Both the position numbers and the translations under genes were made by a program. This document shows, one piece after another, positions 28,447-38,058 of a DNA stretch of 64,000 nucleotides. Position 1 is the stretch's first letter. Each line of letters starts with the position of its first letter. Below the pieces are notes generated by a model that worked only from the letters and a program-made list of their open reading frames with translations, was not told the origin of the DNA and ran no database searches. The stretch is from Chryseobacterium fluminis (GTDB lineage: Bacteria; Bacteroidota; Bacteroidia; Flavobacteriales; Weeksellaceae), in the NCBI RefSeq assembly GCF_026314945.1, contig NZ_CP111121.1, positions 3,534,001 to 3,598,000 of the forward strand, in the 5' to 3' direction.

Positions 28447-29211
28447 ATGGAAAAGCTGCAGCCGAGACATAGTGACATACTGAAGGAGATAGAAGAGAAA
28501 GACTATGTTCTCGTACAGGAACTGTGTGAAAAGTTCAGTGTTTCTTCTGTCACCATCCGAAAAGATCTTAGTTACCTTGAAAGCTTAGGGCTGCTTTTCA
28601 GAAACCACGGTGGAGCGAGTAAACATGTGCGGTATGCTTACGAAAAAAACGTTGATGAAAAAGAAAGCATTAATGTAGAAGCCAAACAACGGATTGCAAA
28701 GGCCGCCCTGTCCCTGATCCGGGAAAACGACTGTATCATTCTGGCTTCCGGAACCACCATGCATTATCTGGCCAGGATGCTCAAAGGCTTCGGCCCCCTC
28801 ACGGTGCTCACTTCCTCTCTGCGGGTCGCTATCGAACTCTGCAATAATCCCAATATCAACATCATTCAGCTGGGAGGAGAGGTCAGAAAGAGTTCAACTT
28901 CCATTGTGGGATCTATTTCTGAATCTATTCTGAAACAATTTTCCTGCAACAAATTATTCCTCGGGGTAGATGGTCTTGATATGGATTTCGGCATCAGTAC
29001 TTCCAATGCCGCAGAAGCGCATTTAAATCAGCTGATGATCGAATGCTCAGACCAGGTCGTTATTCTGGCGGATTCTTCTAAACTCAACAAAAAGGGCTTC
29101 GGCAAAATAGCGCCCCTTGACAAAATTGATTACCTGATTACCGATCATAAGATGATCGGTGAAGACAGAGACAGGCTTGAAGAAATTGGAGTGCGTGTCA
29201 TCCTTACTTAA
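28447..29211 (+). CDS. glpR: DeoR/GlpR family transcriptional repressor
   Basis: A 254-residue DeoR-family regulator. The N-terminal winged helix-turn-helix (RHSDILKEIEEKDYVLVQELCEKFSVSSVTIRKDLSYLE, about 7-45) is followed by the sugar-phosphate sensing domain (ILASGTTMHYLARML, FLGVDGLDMDFGISTSN, ILADSSKLNKKGFGKI). In this family a phosphorylated substrate, here presumably glycerol-3-phosphate, releases the repressor. It is divergent from glpD-glpK-glpF, the standard arrangement for local control. The specific name rests on this context. Confidence 0.85.
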   Translation: MEKLQPRHSDILKEIEEKDYVLVQELCEKFSVSSVTIRKDLSYLESLGLLFRNHGGASKHVRYAYEKNVDEKESINVEAKQRIAKAALSLIRENDCIILASGTTMHYLARMLKGFGPLTVLTSSLRVAIELCNNPNINIIQLGGEVRKSSTSIVGSISESILKQFSCNKLFLGVDGLDMDFGISTSNAAEAHLNQLMIECSDQVVILADSSKLNKKGFGKIAPLDKIDYLITDHKMIGEDRDRLEEIGVRVILT

Positions 29212-29323
29212 AATCAACTCCTTTTAAAATTTTTATATTTCCAAAATATATTTCCGGAAATCACGGGCGGATTATGCCAAAATTACCTAAATGATTAAAA
29301 ATCAAAATATTTTGCAGCAAATA

Positions 29324-29354
29324 TTTGTCAGTTCTAAAAATATTCATAAATTTG
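29324..29354 (+). promoter_or_regulatory. Promoter of the rplC-led ribosomal operon
   Basis: TTTG (TTG at 29325-29327), 19 bases, then TAAATTTG at 29347-29354: a full Bacteroidota promoter. The transcript would have a leader of about 100 bases before rplC. It explains how the ribosomal cluster is expressed after being separated from rpsJ. Confidence 0.8.
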
Positions 29355-29377
29355 CACACTCATTTTAGGGGCGTAGT

Positions 29378-29440
29378 ATGCCTATATCAAAAGTAGAAAT
29401 TACTTCAGACCTCCGAAAAATGGTGATAAACAGAAGATAA
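29378..29440 (+). other. Possible 20-codon leader ORF upstream of rplC
   Basis: An ATG inside the predicted leader opens a 20-residue frame (MPISKVEITSDLRKMVINRR) that ends 20 bases before rplC. It could be a chance frame or a short leader peptide. There is no supporting start-site signal. Confidence 0.25.
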
Positions 29441-29460
29441 ATTTTATTATAACATAAACA

Positions 29461-30087
29461 ATGTCAGGTATTATTGGTAAAAAAATCGGTATGACGTCTT
29501 TGTTTAACGAAGAAGGAAAAAACATTCCTTGTACAGTTATTCAGGCGGGTCCATGCTCGGTTTTACAGGTCAGAACCATTGAAAAGGACGGATATAAATC
29601 TGTTCAATTAGGTTTCGATGACAAGAGTGAGAAGAACGTTGGTAAAGCGTTAGCTGGCCATTTTAAAAAGGCTGGTTCTGCTCCTAAAGCTAAATTGGTA
29701 GAATTCTACAGAGAATTCGTTGATGAAGTTAAAGTAGGAGAGGAAGTAAAAGTTGATTTATTCGCTGAAGGTGAGTATGTTGATGTAACAGGTACTTCTA
29801 AAGGTAAAGGTTTCCAGGGTGTTGTTAAAAGACACGGATTTGGAGGTGTAATGCAAGCAACTCATGGTCAGCACAACAGACTTAGAGCTCCGGGTTCTAT
29901 CGGTGCTGGATCGGATCCTTCGAGAGTATTCAAAGGAATGAGAATGGCGGGTAGAATGGGAGGTAAGCAGGTAACTGTACAAAACCTTCAGGTATTAAAA
30001 GTGGATCAAGAACAAAATCTTTTAGTAGTAAAAGGTGCTGTTCCGGGAGCTAAAAATTCTTATGTAATTATCAGAAAATGGAACTAG
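29461..30087 (+). CDS. rplC: 50S ribosomal protein L3
   Basis: L3 is an early 50S assembly protein near the peptidyl-transferase centre. The 208-residue protein begins [15 protein letters not shown] and contains the core loop [19 protein letters not shown] with the Gln often methylated in this family. It is the first gene of the long ribosomal unit. Its last ten bases overlap rplD, so the two are translationally coupled. Confidence 0.97.
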   Translation: MSGIIGKKIGMTSLFNEEGKNIPCTVIQAGPCSVLQVRTIEKDGYKSVQLGFDDKSEKNVGKALAGHFKKAGSAPKAKLVEFYREFVDEVKVGEEVKVDLFAEGEYVDVTGTSKGKGFQGVVKRHGFGGVMQATHGQHNRLRAPGSIGAGSDPSRVFKGMRMAGRMGGKQVTVQNLQVLKVDQEQNLLVVKGAVPGAKNSYVIIRKWN

Positions 30088-30707
30088 TAGTATTAAATAC
30101 ATCAGGAAAAGAGACCGGAAGAAAAGTAACTCTAGACGAATCAGTATTCGGAATTGAGCCAAATCAGCACGCGGTTTACTTAGAAGTTAAACAGTACCTT
30201 GCCGCACAGAGACAAGGAACTCATAAATCAAAGGAAAGAAGCGAAATTACAGCTTCTACCAAAAAACTTAAGAAGCAAAAAGGATCTGGTTCTGCAAGAT
30301 ATGGTGATATCAAATCTCCAACTTTCAGAGGTGGAGGTAGAGTATTCGGACCAAAACCGAGAGACTACAGATTCAAATTGAACAAAGCTCTTAAGAGATT
30401 AGCTAAGAAATCTGTTTTATCTCAGAAAATGAGAGATAACAGCATTACAGTTTTAGAAGATGTGAGCTTAGACGCTCCTAAAACTAAGGATTTCATTACT
30501 TTATTGGATGCATTGACATTAAACGGTAAAAAATCTTTGTTTATTCTTCCTGAAGCTAATAAGAATGTGTATTTATCTTCAAGAAACTTACCTAAAACTA
30601 AAGTAATGAACTTCAACGAAGTTAGTTCTTACGATTTAGTAAACGCAGGTGAGATCGTATTCTTCGAAGGTGCAGTTGAAAAATTCCAGGAAAATTTAAA
30701 GAAATAA
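30078..30707 (+). CDS. rplD: 50S ribosomal protein L4
   Basis: L4 lines the 50S exit tunnel. The 209-residue protein has the basic tunnel loop ([30 protein letters not shown], about 60-92). Translation starts inside the end of rplC (ATG 30078). In gammaproteobacteria L4 autoregulates the S10 operon; with rpsJ absent here no equivalent leader structure was seen. Confidence 0.97.
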   Translation: MELVVLNTSGKETGRKVTLDESVFGIEPNQHAVYLEVKQYLAAQRQGTHKSKERSEITASTKKLKKQKGSGSARYGDIKSPTFRGGGRVFGPKPRDYRFKLNKALKRLAKKSVLSQKMRDNSITVLEDVSLDAPKTKDFITLLDALTLNGKKSLFILPEANKNVYLSSRNLPKTKVMNFNEVSSYDLVNAGEIVFFEGAVEKFQENLKK

Positions 30708-30710
30708 GTC

Positions 30711-31001
30711 ATGTCTATTATTATTAAACCAGTGATCTCAGAAAAGGCTAACTACCTTACAGATTTAAGAGGTTCTTATTCTTTCTTAGTAAACCCTAAG
30801 GCGAATAAAATCCAGATTAAAAAAGCTGTTGAAGCAGCTTATGGTGTAAAAGTAGCAGACGTTAACACGATGATTTATGCTCCGAAGGTTTCTTCGAAAT
30901 ACACTAAAAAAGGTCTTCAAGTAGGAAAGACAAACAAATTGAAAAAAGCGGTAATTAAACTTGTTGAAGGTGATGTTATCGATATTTTTGCTGTAAATTA
31001 A
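30711..31001 (+). CDS. rplW: 50S ribosomal protein L23
   Basis: L23 sits at the tunnel exit and docks trigger factor and SRP. The 96-residue protein has the typical opening (IIKPVISEKANYL) and the VKVADVNTMIYAPK strand. It follows rplD by three bases. Confidence 0.97.
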   Translation: MSIIIKPVISEKANYLTDLRGSYSFLVNPKANKIQIKKAVEAAYGVKVADVNTMIYAPKVSSKYTKKGLQVGKTNKLKKAVIKLVEGDVIDIFAVN

Positions 31002-31023
31002 TTATTAATTATAAATAATAGTA

Positions 31024-31845
31024 ATGTCTGTTAGAAAATTAAAACCTATCACCCCAGGACAGAGATTCAGAGTTGTAAACAATTTTGAGGAAATTACTAC
31101 CAACAAACCGGAGAAATCTCTAACCGTTGGTATTAGTAAGTCAGGTGGACGTAACCAAACTGGTAAAATGACCATGCGTTACACCGGAGGTGGACACAAA
31201 AAGAAATACAGAATTATCGACTTCAAAAGAAACAAGCATGATGTTGAAGCTACGGTAAAAACTGTAGAGTACGATCCAAACAGAACTGCTTTCATCGCTT
31301 TAGTGGAGTACGCAGACGGAGAAAAGAGATATATCATCGCTCCAAACGGGATCAAAGTAGACCAAAAAATCATTTCAGGTGAAAGCGTAGAACCGAATAT
31401 CGGTAACGCAATGAAATTGAAGAACATTCCTTTGGGTACTGTAATTTCTTGTATCGAAATGAAGCCAGGTCAAGGGGCTATTTTAGCAAGAAGTGCTGGT
31501 TCTTCAGCTCAATTAACTTCCAGAGACGGTAAATATGCAATCGTGAAATTGCCATCAGGGGAATCCAGAATGATTCTTACTGAATGCTATGCAATGGTTG
31601 GATCTGTTTCTAACGGAGATCATCAGTTAACAGTATCAGGTAAGGCTGGTAGAAGCAGATGGTTAGGTAGAAGACCAAGAACAAGACCGGTAGTGATGAA
31701 CCCAGTAGATCACCCAATGGGAGGTGGTGAAGGACGTTCTTCAGGAGGTCACCCAAGATCTAGAAACGGAATGCCGGCTAAAGGTTACAAAACAAGAAAG
31801 AAAAATAAAGTGTCTAACCGTTACATCGTATCTAAAAGAAAATAA
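31024..31845 (+). CDS. rplB: 50S ribosomal protein L2
   Basis: L2 is required for subunit joining and peptidyl transfer. The 273-residue protein has the C-terminal signature [21 protein letters not shown] with the invariant histidine. There are 22 bases between rplW and this gene and two bases before rpsS. Confidence 0.97.
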   Translation: MSVRKLKPITPGQRFRVVNNFEEITTNKPEKSLTVGISKSGGRNQTGKMTMRYTGGGHKKKYRIIDFKRNKHDVEATVKTVEYDPNRTAFIALVEYADGEKRYIIAPNGIKVDQKIISGESVEPNIGNAMKLKNIPLGTVISCIEMKPGQGAILARSAGSSAQLTSRDGKYAIVKLPSGESRMILTECYAMVGSVSNGDHQLTVSGKAGRSRWLGRRPRTRPVVMNPVDHPMGGGEGRSSGGHPRSRNGMPAKGYKTRKKNKVSNRYIVSKRK

Positions 31846-31847
31846 TT

Positions 31848-32126
31848 ATGGCAAGATCACTTAAAAAAGGACCATTCATTCATCATACTTTAGATAAGAA
31901 GGTTCAGACAAACATAGAGTCTGGTAAGAAGACAGTTATCAAAACTTGGTCTAGAGCATCAATGATCTCTCCGGACTTCGTAGGACAAACTATTGCAGTA
32001 CACAACGGGAAATCTTTTATCCCTGTTTATGTTACAGAGAACATGGTTGGTCACAAGCTAGGCGAATTTTCTCCAACAAGATCTTTCAGAGGTCATGGTG
32101 GTAACAAAAACAAAGGAAGTAGATAA
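31848..32126 (+). CDS. rpsS: 30S ribosomal protein S19
   Basis: S19 binds 16S rRNA in the 30S head together with S13. The 92-residue protein has [16 protein letters not shown] and the C-terminal [14 protein letters not shown]. It is two bases from each neighbour. Confidence 0.97.
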   Translation: MARSLKKGPFIHHTLDKKVQTNIESGKKTVIKTWSRASMISPDFVGQTIAVHNGKSFIPVYVTENMVGHKLGEFSPTRSFRGHGGNKNKGSR

Positions 32127-32128
32127 TC

Positions 32129-32527
32129 ATGGGATCAAGAAAAAGAGAAAGTGCATTAGCACGTAAGTTAACAAATCAGGATGTAGTAAAAGCATTACAT
32201 AATGATTGCCCGTCTTCTCCAAGAAAAATGAGATTAGTAGCTGATATCATCAGAGGAGTAGAAGTAGACAAAGCTTTATATATTCTAAAATATTCTAAAA
32301 AAGACGCATCTAACAAGTTGGAAAAAGTATTGCTTTCAGCAATGGCTAACTGGCAGACTAAAAACGAAGGTGCTGATATTGAAGAAGCAAATCTTATCGT
32401 TAAAGAAATTTTTGTAGACAGTGCAAGACAATTGAAGAGACTGAGACCGGCACCACAAGGTAGAGGGTACAGAATCAGAAAAAGATCAAACCACATTACA
32501 TTAATCTTAGGTAAAAAAGAAAATTAA
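32129..32527 (+). CDS. rplV: 50S ribosomal protein L22
   Basis: L22 forms part of the exit tunnel with an extended hairpin, here [20 protein letters not shown], the region hit by macrolide-resistance mutations in other species. The product is 132 residues. It lies between rpsS and rpsC in the usual order. Confidence 0.97.
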   Translation: MGSRKRESALARKLTNQDVVKALHNDCPSSPRKMRLVADIIRGVEVDKALYILKYSKKDASNKLEKVLLSAMANWQTKNEGADIEEANLIVKEIFVDSARQLKRLRPAPQGRGYRIRKRSNHITLILGKKEN

Positions 32528-32534
32528 TCAAGGT

Positions 32535-33293
32535 ATGGGACAGAAGACAAATCCAATTGGTAATAGATTAGGTATCATCAGAGGATGGGATTCTAACTGG
32601 TTTGGTGGAAACGATTATGGAGACAGAATCGCGGAAGACTACAAAATCAGAAGATACCTTGAGGCTAGATTATCTAAAGGTGGGATTTCAAGAATTTATA
32701 TTGAAAGAACATTAAAATTAGTTACAGTGACTATCACTACTGCTAGACCGGGACTTATCATCGGTAAAGGTGGTCAGGAAGTAGATAAATTGAAAGAAGA
32801 GTTGAAAAAATTGACTAAAAAGGATATTCAGATCAACATCTTCGAAATTAAAAGACCTGAGCTGGATGCCGTATTAGTGGCTGACAGCATCGCTAAGCAG
32901 ATCGAAAACAGAATCTCTTACAGAAGAGCTGTTAAGATGGCTATCGCCGGTACCATGAGAATGGGTGCTGAAGGAATTAAAGTTCAGATCTCTGGTAGAT
33001 TGAACGGAGCTGAAATGGCAAGATCAGAATCTTTCAAAGACGGAAGAATTCCTTTGTCTACTTTCAGAGCTGATATCGATTACCACATTGGTGAAGCATT
33101 GACTCAGTACGGTAAGCTAGGGGTAAAAGTTTGGATCATGAAAGGGGAAGTTTACGGTAAAAGAGAGCTTTCTCCACTAGTGGGACAACAGAAAAAAGGA
33201 GGTCAGTCTGACAGAAGAGATAACAGAGGAGGAGACAGAAGAGACAATAGAGGACCTAGAAAGAACAATAACAATAATAACAATAATAATTAA
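32535..33293 (+). CDS. rpsC: 30S ribosomal protein S3 with Asn-rich tail
   Basis: S3 sits at the mRNA entry site and has helicase activity. The 252-residue protein contains the KH domain ([21 protein letters not shown], GxxG at about residues 78-81). The C-terminal part beyond about residue 222 is a low-complexity extension: an [17 protein letters not shown] segment, then nine asparagines encoded by alternating AAT/AAC codons. Such tails vary between related species. A 97-base spacer with repeats follows. Confidence 0.96.
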   Translation: MGQKTNPIGNRLGIIRGWDSNWFGGNDYGDRIAEDYKIRRYLEARLSKGGISRIYIERTLKLVTVTITTARPGLIIGKGGQEVDKLKEELKKLTKKDIQINIFEIKRPELDAVLVADSIAKQIENRISYRRAVKMAIAGTMRMGAEGIKVQISGRLNGAEMARSESFKDGRIPLSTFRADIDYHIGEALTQYGKLGVKVWIMKGEVYGKRELSPLVGQQKKGGQSDRRDNRGGDRRDNRGPRKNNNNNNNNN

Positions 33294-33390
33294 AAATTTT
33301 AGATAGAAATTTTGAATTTTAAATTACCGTTACTTTTTTAAAATAAAAAAAATCTAAAATCTAAAATCTAAAATCTAAAATTTAGAAATT
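33294..33390 (+). repeat. AATCTAA heptamer array in the rpsC-rplP spacer
   Basis: Four perfect head-to-tail copies of AATCTAA (33351-33378) precede rplP. They are preceded by AATTTTGAATTTTAAATT (33308-33325) and an inverted piece TTTTAGAT (33298-33305) that can pair with the array. The same two-part layout occurs at 41133-41226 before rpsD. Confidence 0.75.
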
Positions 33391-33816
33391 ATGTTACAAC
33401 CAAAAAGAACCAAGTTCCGTAGAGTTCATAAGATGAAAATGAAGGGGAATGCCCAGAGAGGTAGTCAACTTGCTTATGGAACTTTCGGGATCAAGGCGAC
33501 AGAAGGTGCTTGGATCACTGCAAGACAAATTGAAGCTGCACGTATCGCTGCGACAAGATATATGAAGAGAGAGGGTCAACTATGGATCAAAATCTTCCCG
33601 GATAAGCCAATTACTAAAAAACCTGCGGAAGTACGTATGGGTAAAGGTAAAGGTGCTGTGGAATATTGGGTAGCTGTAGTAAAACCGGGTAAAATTATGT
33701 TCGAAATCGGAGGAGTACCTTACGAGATCGCTAAGGAAGCTTTAAGACTTGCTGCACAGAAATTACCAGTAGTTACTAAATTCATCGTTGCTAACGACTT
33801 TGTTAAACCTCTTTAA
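33391..33816 (+). CDS. rplP: 50S ribosomal protein L16
   Basis: L16 shapes the A site of the 50S subunit. The 141-residue protein begins [14 protein letters not shown] and includes the family signature [19 protein letters not shown]. The start is unambiguous and directly follows the AATCTAA repeat spacer. Confidence 0.97.
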   Translation: MLQPKRTKFRRVHKMKMKGNAQRGSQLAYGTFGIKATEGAWITARQIEAARIAATRYMKREGQLWIKIFPDKPITKKPAEVRMGKGKGAVEYWVAVVKPGKIMFEIGGVPYEIAKEALRLAAQKLPVVTKFIVANDFVKPL

Positions 33817-33828
33817 TCTTTGAATACA

Positions 33829-34014
33829 ATGAAAAAAGCTGATATTAAAAATTTAAGCGCAGAGGATGTTCAGGCTCAATTAGCTGATGCAAAAGCTCAA
33901 TATTCTAAAATGAAATTGGCTCACAAAATCAGCCCGCTTGAAAACCCGATCCAAATCAGAGATTTGAGAAAGACAATCGCAAGACTAAATACTGAGTTAA
34001 CTAACAAACAATAA
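33829..34014 (+). CDS. rpmC: 50S ribosomal protein L29
   Basis: L29 is near the tunnel exit beside L23. The 61-residue protein starts MKKADIKNLSAEDV at ATG 33829; an in-frame TTG nine bases earlier would add only three residues and does not fit the family. The end IRDLRKTIARLNTEL is typical. Confidence 0.95.
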   Translation: MKKADIKNLSAEDVQAQLADAKAQYSKMKLAHKISPLENPIQIRDLRKTIARLNTELTNKQ

Positions 34015-34026
34015 TTTCATTTTACA

Positions 34027-34281
34027 ATGGATAGAAATTTAAGAAAAGAAAGAATCGGAGTGGTTTCCAGCAATAAAATGGAAAAAACTATTGTTGTTAG
34101 TGAGACTACAAGAGTAAAGCACCCGATGTACGGTAAATTCGTTTTGAAAACGAAAAAATATACTGCACACGACGAGAACAATGAATGCGCAGAAGGCGAT
34201 ACAGTTTTGATCCAAGAAACTAGACCTTTGAGCAAGAGCAAGAGATGGAGATTAGTAAGAATCATTGAAAAAGCTAAGTAA
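34027..34281 (+). CDS. rpsQ: 30S ribosomal protein S17
   Basis: S17 is an OB-fold protein that binds the 5' domain of 16S rRNA. The 84-residue sequence has [16 protein letters not shown] and [18 protein letters not shown], both characteristic. Confidence 0.97.
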   Translation: MDRNLRKERIGVVSSNKMEKTIVVSETTRVKHPMYGKFVLKTKKYTAHDENNECAEGDTVLIQETRPLSKSKRWRLVRIIEKAK

Positions 34282-34283
34282 TA

Positions 34284-34652
34284 ATGTTACAAACAGAATC
34301 AAGATTAAAAGTTGCTGATAATACAGGTGCTAAAGAAGTATTGGTTATCAGAGTTCTGGGAGGAACCAGAAGAAGATATGCTTCAGTTGGTGATAAAATC
34401 GTTGTTACTATCAAAGATTCCACACCATCAGGAAACGCTAAAAAAGGTCAGGTATCTAAAGCTGTAGTAGTAAGAACTAAGAAAGCAGTGAGAAGAAAAG
34501 ATGGTTCATACATCAAATTCGAAGACAATGCTTGTGTATTACTAAACGCAGCGGGAGAAATGAGAGGAACACGTGTTTTCGGACCAGTTGCTCGTGAGTT
34601 GAGAGACAAAGAATATATGAAAATCATTTCATTAGCTCCTGAAGTACTTTAA
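34284..34652 (+). CDS. rplN: 50S ribosomal protein L14
   Basis: L14 forms intersubunit bridges. The 122-residue protein begins [20 protein letters not shown] and contains the signature ending [13 protein letters not shown], full family length. It starts two bases after rpsQ. Confidence 0.97.
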   Translation: MLQTESRLKVADNTGAKEVLVIRVLGGTRRRYASVGDKIVVTIKDSTPSGNAKKGQVSKAVVVRTKKAVRRKDGSYIKFEDNACVLLNAAGEMRGTRVFGPVARELRDKEYMKIISLAPEVL

Positions 34653-34671
34653 TATTTAAAAGTTTAAAAAA

Positions 34672-34998
34672 ATGTCAAAGTTAAAAATAAAAAGAGGAGA
34701 TAACGTCATCATTACTACCGGTAAGAAAGATATCAAAGGTAAGACAGGTGAAGTTATTGAAGTGATCAAAAAAGAAGGAAGAGACCCTAGAGTTATCGTT
34801 GCAGGACTTAATATCGTTAAAAAACACGTTAAGCCTTCAGCTTCTAACCCTCAAGGAGGAATCACTGAGAAGGAAGCTTCTATTCATATCTCTAATGTAG
34901 CTTTAGTTGGTAAAGACGGAAAAGCGATCAAAGTCGGTTACAAAATCGAAGGAGATAAGAAAGTAAGAATCAACAAACAAACGGGTGAAACTTTATAA
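34672..34998 (+). CDS. rplX: 50S ribosomal protein L24
   Basis: L24 is an assembly initiator with a KOW motif, here KIKRGDNVIITTGKKDIKGKTGEV (about 4-28). The product is 108 residues and lies 19 bases after rplN. Confidence 0.97.
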   Translation: MSKLKIKRGDNVIITTGKKDIKGKTGEVIEVIKKEGRDPRVIVAGLNIVKKHVKPSASNPQGGITEKEASIHISNVALVGKDGKAIKVGYKIEGDKKVRINKQTGETL

Positions 34999-35011
34999 TT
35001 TTAAATAACAC

Positions 35012-35563
35012 ATGGAATATATAGCAAGACCCAAAAAAGCATATAAAGAAACGATTGTTCCTGCAATGATGGAAGAATTCGGGTACAAGTCAGTAATGCA
35101 GGTACCTAAATTGGAAAAAATCATCCTTTCTCAAGGGTTAGGTGATGCTACTGCAGACAAAAAAATCATTGATTATGCTGTTGAAGAATTAACGAATATC
35201 ACTGGTCAGAAGGCTGTAGGTACGATCTCTAAGAAAGACGAAGCTGCTTTCAAATTGAGAAAAGGAATGCCTGTAGGGGCCAAAGTTACTTTAAGAGCTC
35301 ACAAAATGTATGAGTTCTTAGACAGACTTACCGCTTCTGCTTTACCACGTATTAGAGATTTTTCTGGTATCAAGGCTGATGGTTTCGACGGTAGAGGTAA
35401 CTATAACTTAGGAATTACTGAGCAGATTATCTTCCCTGAGATCGTAATTGACAAAGTGAAAAAAATCCAGGGGATGGACATCACTTTCGTAACAACTGCG
35501 AAAACAGATAAAGAAGCGAAAGCATTATTAACTCACTTCGGTTTACCATTTAAAAAGAACTAA
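35012..35563 (+). CDS. rplE: 50S ribosomal protein L5
   Basis: L5 binds 5S rRNA and contacts the 30S head. The 183-residue protein has [13 protein letters not shown], the [15 protein letters not shown] loop and the [18 protein letters not shown] motif. Confidence 0.97.
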   Translation: MEYIARPKKAYKETIVPAMMEEFGYKSVMQVPKLEKIILSQGLGDATADKKIIDYAVEELTNITGQKAVGTISKKDEAAFKLRKGMPVGAKVTLRAHKMYEFLDRLTASALPRIRDFSGIKADGFDGRGNYNLGITEQIIFPEIVIDKVKKIQGMDITFVTTAKTDKEAKALLTHFGLPFKKN

Positions 35564-35566
35564 GAA

Positions 35567-35836
35567 ATGGCTAAAGAATCAATGAAAGCGCGTGAGCGCA
35601 AAAGAGAAGCACTAGTTGCTAAATACGCTGACAAAAGAAAAGCTCTTAAAGAAGCAGGTGATTACGAAGGTTTGCAAAAACTTCCTAAAAACGCTTCTCC
35701 TGTAAGATTACACAACAGATGTAAATTAACAGGTAGACCAAGAGGATACATGAGAACGTTCGGTATTTCCAGAGTAACTTTCAGAGAAATGGCAAACAAC
35801 GGTCTTATCCCGGGAGTTAAAAAAGCTAGTTGGTAA
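35567..35836 (+). CDS. rpsN: 30S ribosomal protein S14 (zinc-free type)
   Basis: S14 is a 30S head protein. The 89-residue long form has [18 protein letters not shown] near the C-terminus but lacks the two CxxC pairs, so it is the non-zinc type. It is followed by a 143-base gap with a strong hairpin, the largest gap in this part of the cluster. Confidence 0.96.
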   Translation: MAKESMKARERKREALVAKYADKRKALKEAGDYEGLQKLPKNASPVRLHNRCKLTGRPRGYMRTFGISRVTFREMANNGLIPGVKKASW

Positions 35837-35887
35837 TAATTACTAATTAAAAATCGGGACAATTAAGTTGTCTGGATACTAAAGAAT

Positions 35888-35921
35888 AATATCAGACCGA
35901 AGTTTTCTGAAGTCTGATATT
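35888..35921 (+). promoter_or_regulatory. Hairpin in the rpsN-rpsH spacer (attenuator-like)
   Basis: Perfect 10-bp arms AATATCAGAC (35888-35897) and GTCTGATATT (35912-35921) with a 14-base loop, then TTACTCTT. A smaller hairpin GACAA/TTGTC lies at 35858-35872. It could be a partial terminator or a binding site for S8 or another ribosomal protein. The sequence alone does not decide. Confidence 0.6.
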
Positions 35922-35979
35922 TTACTCTTCAAGTCCTTTCAATACTGATTGTCTTTAACCAATAATTTATAAAAGAAAA

Positions 35980-36378
35980 ATGGTAACAGATCCAATTTCA
36001 GATTTCCTAACAAGAGTAAGGAACGCACAAAGCGCAGGCCATAAAGTGGTGGAAATTCCTGCATCGAAAATCAAAAAGGAGATTACTAAGATCTTATTTG
36101 ATCAAGGGTATATCTTAAACTACAAGTTTGAAGATAGCGCTGTTCAGGGAACGATCAAAATCGCTTTAAAGTACGACAAACAAACCAGCAAACCGGCGAT
36201 CAAGTCTATTCAGAGAGCTTCTAGACCAGGTTTGAGACAGTACAAAAGTTCAACTGAGCTTCCAAGAGTACTAAACGGTTTGGGTATTTCTATCATCTCT
36301 ACTTCAAGAGGAGTAATGACTGACAAGAAAGCTAGAGAAGAGAAAGTAGGCGGTGAAGTAATCTGCTATGTTTATTAA
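35980..36378 (+). CDS. rpsH: 30S ribosomal protein S8
   Basis: S8 organises the central domain of 16S rRNA and in enteric bacteria represses the spc operon. The 132-residue protein begins MVTDPISDFLTRVRNAQSAG and has the C-terminal STSRGVMTDKKAREEKVGGE. It follows the hairpin-bearing spacer. Confidence 0.97.
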   Translation: MVTDPISDFLTRVRNAQSAGHKVVEIPASKIKKEITKILFDQGYILNYKFEDSAVQGTIKIALKYDKQTSKPAIKSIQRASRPGLRQYKSSTELPRVLNGLGISIISTSRGVMTDKKAREEKVGGEVICYVY

Positions 36379-36395
36379 TTTTTAATCACAGGAAA

Positions 36396-36941
36396 ATGTC
36401 AAGAATTGGTAAAGCAATTATAACAGTTCCAGCAGGAGTTACTGTCACTGAAAATAATGGTGTGGTAACGGTTAAAGGTCCTAAAGGAGAACTTTCTCAG
36501 GAGCTTACAGCAGGAATTACTTTAGAACAGAATGATGGGGTACTGAACGTGAACAGACCATCAGATACTAAACAACACAAAGCGCTTCACGGTTTATACA
36601 GAGCGTTAATCAACAACATGATTGTTGGTGTAAATACAGGTTTCGAAAAGAAACTGGAATTAGTAGGGGTAGGATACAGAGCTTCTCACTCAGGTCAGAA
36701 ACTTGAGTTGGCTTTAGGATTCTCTCACGGTATCGTACTAGAACTTCCAGGTGAAGTGAAAGTAGATACATTGACTGAAAAAGGTAAAAACCCAATTATT
36801 ACTTTAACGTCTCACGACAATCAACTTCTTGGAATGGTAGCTGCAAAGATCCGTTCTTTCAGAAAGCCTGAGCCATACAAAGGAAAAGGTGTTAAATTCG
36901 TAGGAGAAATTGTTAGACGTAAAGCTGGTAAATCTGCTTAA
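36396..36941 (+). CDS. rplF: 50S ribosomal protein L6
   Basis: L6 lies near the sarcin-ricin loop and the factor-binding site. The 181-residue protein has MSRIGKAIITVPAGV at the start and the signature PEPYKGKGVKFVGEIVRRK at the end. Confidence 0.97.
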   Translation: MSRIGKAIITVPAGVTVTENNGVVTVKGPKGELSQELTAGITLEQNDGVLNVNRPSDTKQHKALHGLYRALINNMIVGVNTGFEKKLELVGVGYRASHSGQKLELALGFSHGIVLELPGEVKVDTLTEKGKNPIITLTSHDNQLLGMVAAKIRSFRKPEPYKGKGVKFVGEIVRRKAGKSA

Positions 36942-36956
36942 TAAATTATAAGTATT

Positions 36957-37310
36957 ATGGCATTAAGTAAATTAGAAAAAAGAATAAGAATAAAAAGAAG
37001 AGTAAGAGGGAAAATCTCTGGATCTTCTGAATTGCCAAGATTATCTGTATACAAAAGTAATAAGGAAATTTACGCTCAGTTAATCGATGACAACAGTGGA
37101 AAAACTTTAGCTTCCGCTTCTTCAAGAGAGAAAGGAGTTGACGCTAACGGAACAAAAACTGAAGTTTCTGCTGCTGTAGGTAAAGCCATCGCTGCTAAAG
37201 CTATCGCTGCAGGAATTGAAAATATTGTATTTGACAGAAACGGTTTCGTATACCATGGAAGAGTGAAAGCTCTTGCTGATGGTGCGAGAGAAGGTGGACT
37301 TAAATTCTAA
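36957..37310 (+). CDS. rplR: 50S ribosomal protein L18
   Basis: L18 binds 5S rRNA together with L5. The 117-residue protein contains [18 protein letters not shown] and the ending [24 protein letters not shown]. Confidence 0.97.
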   Translation: MALSKLEKRIRIKRRVRGKISGSSELPRLSVYKSNKEIYAQLIDDNSGKTLASASSREKGVDANGTKTEVSAAVGKAIAAKAIAAGIENIVFDRNGFVYHGRVKALADGAREGGLKF

Positions 37311-37329
37311 TCATTAAATTTCGGAAAAT

Positions 37330-37851
37330 ATGTTAGGACTAGATAATATAGAAAGAGTAAAACCGGGAGGATTAGAACTTAAAGATCGTCTCGTAGCTGT
37401 TAACAGAGTAACAAAAGTAACAAAAGGAGGTAGAGCTTTCGGATTTTCTGCAATCGTTGTAGTAGGAGACGAAGCCGGTACTATCGGGTTTGGTTTAGGA
37501 AAGTCTAAGGAAGTAGCTTCTGCTATTGCTAAGGCAGTAGAAGATGCTAAGAAAAACTTGGTAAAAGTTCCTGTAATGAACCACACCATTCCTCACCAGA
37601 CTTCTGCCAGATACGGTGGTGCAGATATCTTCTTGAGACCTGCTTCTCACGGTACAGGATTGATTGCCGGTGGTGCGGTAAGAGCGGTACTTGAGTCTGC
37701 TGGAGTTCATGATATCCTTTCAAAATCTAAAGGATCTTCAAACCCTCACAATGTGGTAAAGGCGACTTTCAAAGCATTGTTAGATATCAGAAGACCAGAA
37801 GAAATTGCAAGAATGAGAGGAGTTTCTCTAAGTAAAGTGTTTAACGGTTAA
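37330..37851 (+). CDS. rpsE: 30S ribosomal protein S5
   Basis: S5 affects decoding accuracy and lines the mRNA entry. The 173-residue protein has [24 protein letters not shown] (double-stranded RNA-binding-like domain) and the [18 protein letters not shown] motif. Confidence 0.97.
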   Translation: MLGLDNIERVKPGGLELKDRLVAVNRVTKVTKGGRAFGFSAIVVVGDEAGTIGFGLGKSKEVASAIAKAVEDAKKNLVKVPVMNHTIPHQTSARYGGADIFLRPASHGTGLIAGGAVRAVLESAGVHDILSKSKGSSNPHNVVKATFKALLDIRRPEEIARMRGVSLSKVFNG

Positions 37852-37861
37852 TAGATAAACA

Positions 37862-38038
37862 ATGGCAACAATTAAAGTAAAACAAGTAAGAAGCGCTATT
37901 GGTAGAACAAAAACCCAAAAGAGAACGCTTGAAGCATTAGGATTAAAGAAACTTCACCAAGTTGTAGAACACGAAGCTACTCCTTCTATCTTAGGAATGA
38001 TAGCTGCAGTTAGTCATTTACTTGAAGTTCAAAAATAA
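37862..38038 (+). CDS. rpmD: 50S ribosomal protein L30
   Basis: A 58-residue ribosomal protein: it begins MATIKVKQVRSAIGRTKTQK, has the LGLKKLHQVVEHE segment, and ends SHLLEVQK before TAA at 38036-38038. It occupies the expected slot between rpsE and rplO, starting 10 bases after rpsE. Confidence 0.95.
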   Translation: MATIKVKQVRSAIGRTKTQKRTLEALGLKKLHQVVEHEATPSILGMIAAVSHLLEVQK

Positions 38039-38058
38039 TTTTTAAAAAAGAAATTAAA

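Noticed and set aside
33351..33378. Regular heptamer repeats as a possible CRISPR array
   Set aside because: Repeats are only 7 bases, directly adjacent without spacers, and no cas genes are present.
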